Source: Planctomycetota bacterium (GTDB lineage Bacteria; Planctomycetota; Planctomycetia; Isosphaerales; Isosphaeraceae). From it: a DNA stretch of 64,000 nucleotides. The stretch is from positions 124,001 to 188,000 of the forward strand of contig JAJYWB010000002.1 of assembly GCA_021791715.1 (NCBI GenBank), read 5' to 3'. The position numbers were made by a program, and so were the translations under genes. Shown here piece by piece: positions 61,367 through 64,000 of this stretch (the stretch's first letter is position 1; each line of letters opens with the position of its first letter). Under the pieces are notes generated by a model. That model searched no databases and was not told the origin of the DNA. It saw only the letters and a list, made by a program, of their open reading frames with translations.

Positions 61367-63862
61367 CTAGCGGAGGATCCGTCGCGGTCGGGCGTCTTCG
61401 GGAAGCAGAATCGTTCGACCGACCGGGAGGTTATCGGGATCGTCGATCAAGTCTTTGTTCATTTCAAGAATTTCTCGTGATCGAGCGACGTCTCCCAACA
61501 TGTCGCGGGCGATGCTTCGGATCGTATCGTAACGTTTTACGACATATTTTTGAGGGATCGGTCCTTCGGGCATGTCTTCAAAGCTCACTCGGCGTTTGGG
61601 GCGACGAACGGTCGAGCGGATCTCGGTCGGTTCGGCGATTGGTTCGGCGCGTTCGTCTTGATCGTCGAGGCGATCCGAGGAGACCCGAGCGATTGAACCG
61701 CCGCGCGTCGATCCCGATTTTTTCGCGATCCCGACGCGATTCGATCGATCGGGAAGCGGCGCCAATCCCGCGGGAGGCTCGATCAACGCGGGATCGAGCG
61801 CCTCGGGAGGAGGGATTCGCAAAGCCGTACCGACATATAATCGATCAATTGCAGGAACTCGGTCGCGATTCGCCGCCCAGAGGGCTTTGTAATACCTTCC
61901 CGAATCATAATAAAGGCGTGAAATCGTCCAGAAGTTTTCACCTCGTTCGACGACGTGACGGATCGGCTCGCGCGAGTCGACATCCGAATCGGTCGCTTCG
62001 TCGTTTGATTCGTTCGCCTCGGCGGTTGCGGCGGGCGGGTTCGACGCGTGCGTAACGATCGTCGCGGCGGGGGGAGAGCTCGGCTGAGATACGATCGTGT
62101 CGGACGATCGCACCGGGTTTTCGTTCAGGCTAGACCCGAATTCTCGATCGTTCGCGGCGAGTAAATCGCGTCGACCCGTCGCGTTGGGGATCGGGATCCA
62201 ATCTCCCGTGTTCATCGCCGACGAGTCGATCGATCGCGACGGCGAAGGGTCCGCCGGATTGTGATTCAATGGATTCGCATGCGTTGACTCCGCCGACGGT
62301 TCGGTCCGCGAATCCCGCGACGGATCGTTGACGATCGCATTGGCCGATCCGCGATCAAAGGCGGCGGGGTTCGGCTGCGCCGGATCGATTTTATCGGCGG
62401 GCGGAGGAGCGACCGGGTTCGACGAATTTACATCGATGGAATTACGATTCTCTTTTGCGTTTACAGGAAAAGACTCGTTACGCGTCGATTGAACGGCGGG
62501 GACGGCTGTCGTCGGCTTCGGTTCGTCGGGATTTTGCGCGAGCGGCTGCGCGGCTTGTTTTTGATCGTTCGAGTTGGGCGGTTCGACGGGATTTTGCGCG
62601 AGCGGCTGCGCGGCTTGTTTTTGATCGTTCGAGTTGGGCGGTTCGACGGGATTTTGCGCGATCGGCGGCGCGAGCGGTTTTTGATCGTTTGAGTTGGGCG
62701 GTTCGACGGGATTTTGCGCGATCGGCGGCGCGGCTTGTTTTTGATCGTTCGCGGGTGTGTTCGGCGAATCGATCGTCGCGGGTTGAGGCGCGGCCGCCGG
62801 GGGTAATTCGTTCGAGGCCGGCGACGGCGGCGGCGCGGGTAACGGACCGCTCGACCCCGCCGGTACCGGCGCGGGAGCGATCGGATCGGCGGACGGGGGA
62901 GCGACGACGGGCGCCTCGTTCGCCGCGACGATCGATGCTTCCGCGGATTTCGCCTGAGAATCGTCGCCCTTTGAAGGCCGATTATCGACTCCCTGTTTTG
63001 TATCAACAGATGAGTTGTTAGAGGATAAACTTGTTTGAGTGTTCGCTTGAGCGTTTTCGGGATTCGGCGCGGCCGGGGGGTCGGCGGCTTTATCCTGTGG
63101 TTTTTTGGGGGATTCTTTCGCCGAGGTTTCGGCGATCTTGGCGTCGTCGTTCGTCTTGGCGGATTCGGTCGAGGTTGAAGATCCGGTCGTATTCTTATCG
63201 GTTGAAGGTTTTTGATCGCCGTTCGCCGCGGTCGACCGCTCGCCCGGCTTCGATTCGTCGATCGACGCGGGAATCGCCGCGGGATCGGGTCGAGGGTCTG
63301 AAGGCGTTTGCGAAGACGAAGCGGGTTGAGATTCGTCGTTCGACGCGATCACGACGGGTTCTTCGGAATTCGGCGCGATCGCCGAGTCGTGCTCGCTCCC
63401 CTTCGCCGATTCGCCGCCGTTCGAGGTCGGATTTGAAGCGTGAGGAGTATTTTTGTTGTCGATATCGCTCGTCTTTTCATCCGAAGCGTTTTTATCGTCT
63501 GCTTGATCATCGTTTTTTGGATCTTTGGATGCGTCGTCGGCCGAGGCGACCGAGAGAGCATGCGGCTTGACCTTATGTTGTTTGATCAAGACGACTCCGA
63601 CGAGGATCGCGCCCGAGACGATCGCCGAAATCAGATAACGATTTTTCATGCTCAAAAAACGACCGTTCGATGCGTCCGATGCGATCGGTTCGGTCGTCTC
63701 GTCGAAGCCCGCCGCGGTCGGGTCGACGATCGGTTCGCCGCCGGCGGGGTGAAACGTCGGCGCGGTAAGCGGAGTCCCTGGAATCGAAGTTGGGACCGAC
63801 GACGGTACGGACGACGGAACGCCGATCAATCCTTCGGCCGGATTTGCTTCGTATTCAGGCAT
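61367..63862 (-). CDS. Membrane-anchored LysM protein with long low-complexity linker
   Basis: An 831-residue protein. A Pro/Thr-rich cytoplasmic N-terminus of about 70 residues is followed by a single helix (YLISAIVSGAILVGVVLI, about 75-92). A very long disordered Ser/Asn/Asp/Pro/Ala region comes next, including four 20-residue repeats (NPVEPPNSNDQKQAAQPLAQ type, about 365-445). Two C-terminal LysM domains follow: HVVERGENFWTISRLYYDSG (about 632-680) and YVVKRYDTIRSIARDMLGD (about 771-820). LysM binds peptidoglycan or chitin-like glycans, so it may link the inner membrane to the wall. The start at 63862 overlaps the end of rsmH by 37 bases, the position ftsL takes in many bacteria. Confidence 0.85.
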   Translation of the reverse strand: MPEYEANPAEGLIGVPSSVPSSVPTSIPGTPLTAPTFHPAGGEPIVDPTAAGFDETTEPIASDASNGRFLSMKNRYLISAIVSGAILVGVVLIKQHKVKPHALSVASADDASKDPKNDDQADDKNASDEKTSDIDNKNTPHASNPTSNGGESAKGSEHDSAIAPNSEEPVVIASNDESQPASSSQTPSDPRPDPAAIPASIDESKPGERSTAANGDQKPSTDKNTTGSSTSTESAKTNDDAKIAETSAKESPKKPQDKAADPPAAPNPENAQANTQTSLSSNNSSVDTKQGVDNRPSKGDDSQAKSAEASIVAANEAPVVAPPSADPIAPAPVPAGSSGPLPAPPPSPASNELPPAAAPQPATIDSPNTPANDQKQAAPPIAQNPVEPPNSNDQKPLAPPIAQNPVEPPNSNDQKQAAQPLAQNPVEPPNSNDQKQAAQPLAQNPDEPKPTTAVPAVQSTRNESFPVNAKENRNSIDVNSSNPVAPPPADKIDPAQPNPAAFDRGSANAIVNDPSRDSRTEPSAESTHANPLNHNPADPSPSRSIDSSAMNTGDWIPIPNATGRRDLLAANDREFGSSLNENPVRSSDTIVSQPSSPPAATIVTHASNPPAATAEANESNDEATDSDVDSREPIRHVVERGENFWTISRLYYDSGRYYKALWAANRDRVPAIDRLYVGTALRIPPPEALDPALIEPPAGLAPLPDRSNRVGIAKKSGSTRGGSIARVSSDRLDDQDERAEPIAEPTEIRSTVRRPKRRVSFEDMPEGPIPQKYVVKRYDTIRSIARDMLGDVARSREILEMNKDLIDDPDNLPVGRTILLPEDARPRRILR
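62521..62760 (-). repeat. 60-bp coding repeat inside the LysM gene
   Basis: Four consecutive 60-base units (starting 62521, 62581, 62641, 62701) share the sequence GGGATTTTGCGCGA and GTTTTTGATCGTTCGAGTTG (T for C in one unit). They encode 20-residue Pro/Asn/Gln repeats in the extracytoplasmic linker. The high nucleotide identity suggests recent expansion. Confidence 0.9.
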
Positions 63863-64000
63863 CGTTCGGCGACCCTCATTTTCGCGCTTCGGGACCTGGG
63901 ATTCTCGGCGCGTTCCTGGTCCTCGGCGGTGATCGGTTTTCGCGTTAACGGCGACCAGAGCGGATCGTCGCGGAACGCGTGTTTGACGATCCGATCTTCA
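63826..64000 (-). CDS. rsmH: 16S rRNA (cytosine-1402-N4)-methyltransferase, 3' end only
   Basis: The last 57 codons of a minus-strand gene cut by the window edge. The translation begins EDRIVKHAFRDDPLWSPLTR, then KPITAEDQERAENPRSRSAK and MRVAER: the invariant C-terminal signature of RsmH (MraW), which methylates C1402 in the ribosomal P site. The reading frame ends at 63826-63828, 37 bases inside the LysM gene. rsmH normally opens the division/cell-wall cluster, so that cluster or its planctomycete remnant should begin beyond this edge. Confidence 0.9.
   Translation of the reverse strand, partial: EDRIVKHAFRDDPLWSPLTRKPITAEDQERAENPRSRSAKMRVAERCLNTKQIRPKD

Overview
The window reads as a chromosomal segment of a Planctomycetota bacterium. 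The evidence is the gene families together with the moderately GC-rich, TCG/GCG/GAT-CGC-heavy codon use. Typical families are a planctomycete ECF-like sigma factor overlapping a FecR/LamG membrane protein, a Tat-exported Gfo/Idh/MocA oxidoreductase, a very large SGNH + beta-propeller + HEAT + CxxCH cytochrome fusion, a Tat-exported sugar-phosphate isomerase-like protein, an LL-diaminopimelate aminotransferase and many small secreted or lipid-anchored proteins. Species cannot be named from the sequence alone.

Layout. 0-5 kb: dapL, a YebC/PmpR regulator and a large exported TPR protein, all on the minus strand. 5-12 kb: ammonium transporter with a strong terminator, the first copy of a dispersed repeat, a small gene, then an RNA-decay pair (YhaM-like exonuclease and RNase R). 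12-21 kb: repeat copy, zinc-ribbon protein, sigma factor/FecR-LamG pair, oxidoreductase and the 1122-residue cytochrome fusion, which look like a regulated extracellular or periplasmic catabolic block. 21-29 kb: FAD/Fe-S dehydrogenase converging on an OprP-type porin, repeat copy, di-haem beta-propeller cytochrome. 29-33 kb: a candidate large structured RNA of unknown family with its own promoter, 5-formyl-THF cyclo-ligase, a convincing 6S RNA directly upstream of it, a UVR-motif protein and a DUF4912 protein. 33-40.7 kb: F1Fo ATP synthase operon (atpI/Z-B-E-F-H-A-G-D) closed by a terminator, with no atpC in place. 40.7-45 kb: three tandem paralogous membrane proteins of an unrecognised family, an FHA protein, an isomerase-like protein and a methyltransferase. 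45-55 kb: two more repeat copies, two serine hydrolases, tRNA-Gln, a phosphatase/thioesterase pair, a TerB-like protein, a 14-TM MFS exporter, and EVE and VOC proteins. 55-64 kb: small lipoprotein, pdxA, histidine phosphatase with a repeat-built N-terminus, membrane and STN-like proteins, a divergent PfkB kinase, a LysM protein and the end of rsmH.

The most unusual content is non-coding or structural. There is a five-copy dispersed element built around a 25-nt inverted repeat with a nearly constant 63-64 nt conserved loop. There is the unassigned ~320-nt RNA. There are strong hairpins on both sides of atpG. Short tandem duplications recur at gene edges: a duplicated porin 3' end, a 60-bp repeat that supplies several possible start codons for a phosphatase, and 20-, 39-, 40- and 74-bp arrays. 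Other points are an apparent homopolymer frameshift in a beta-lactamase-like gene, a PfkB protein with an altered catalytic signature, and signal-like N-terminal extensions on ATP synthase subunits b and c.
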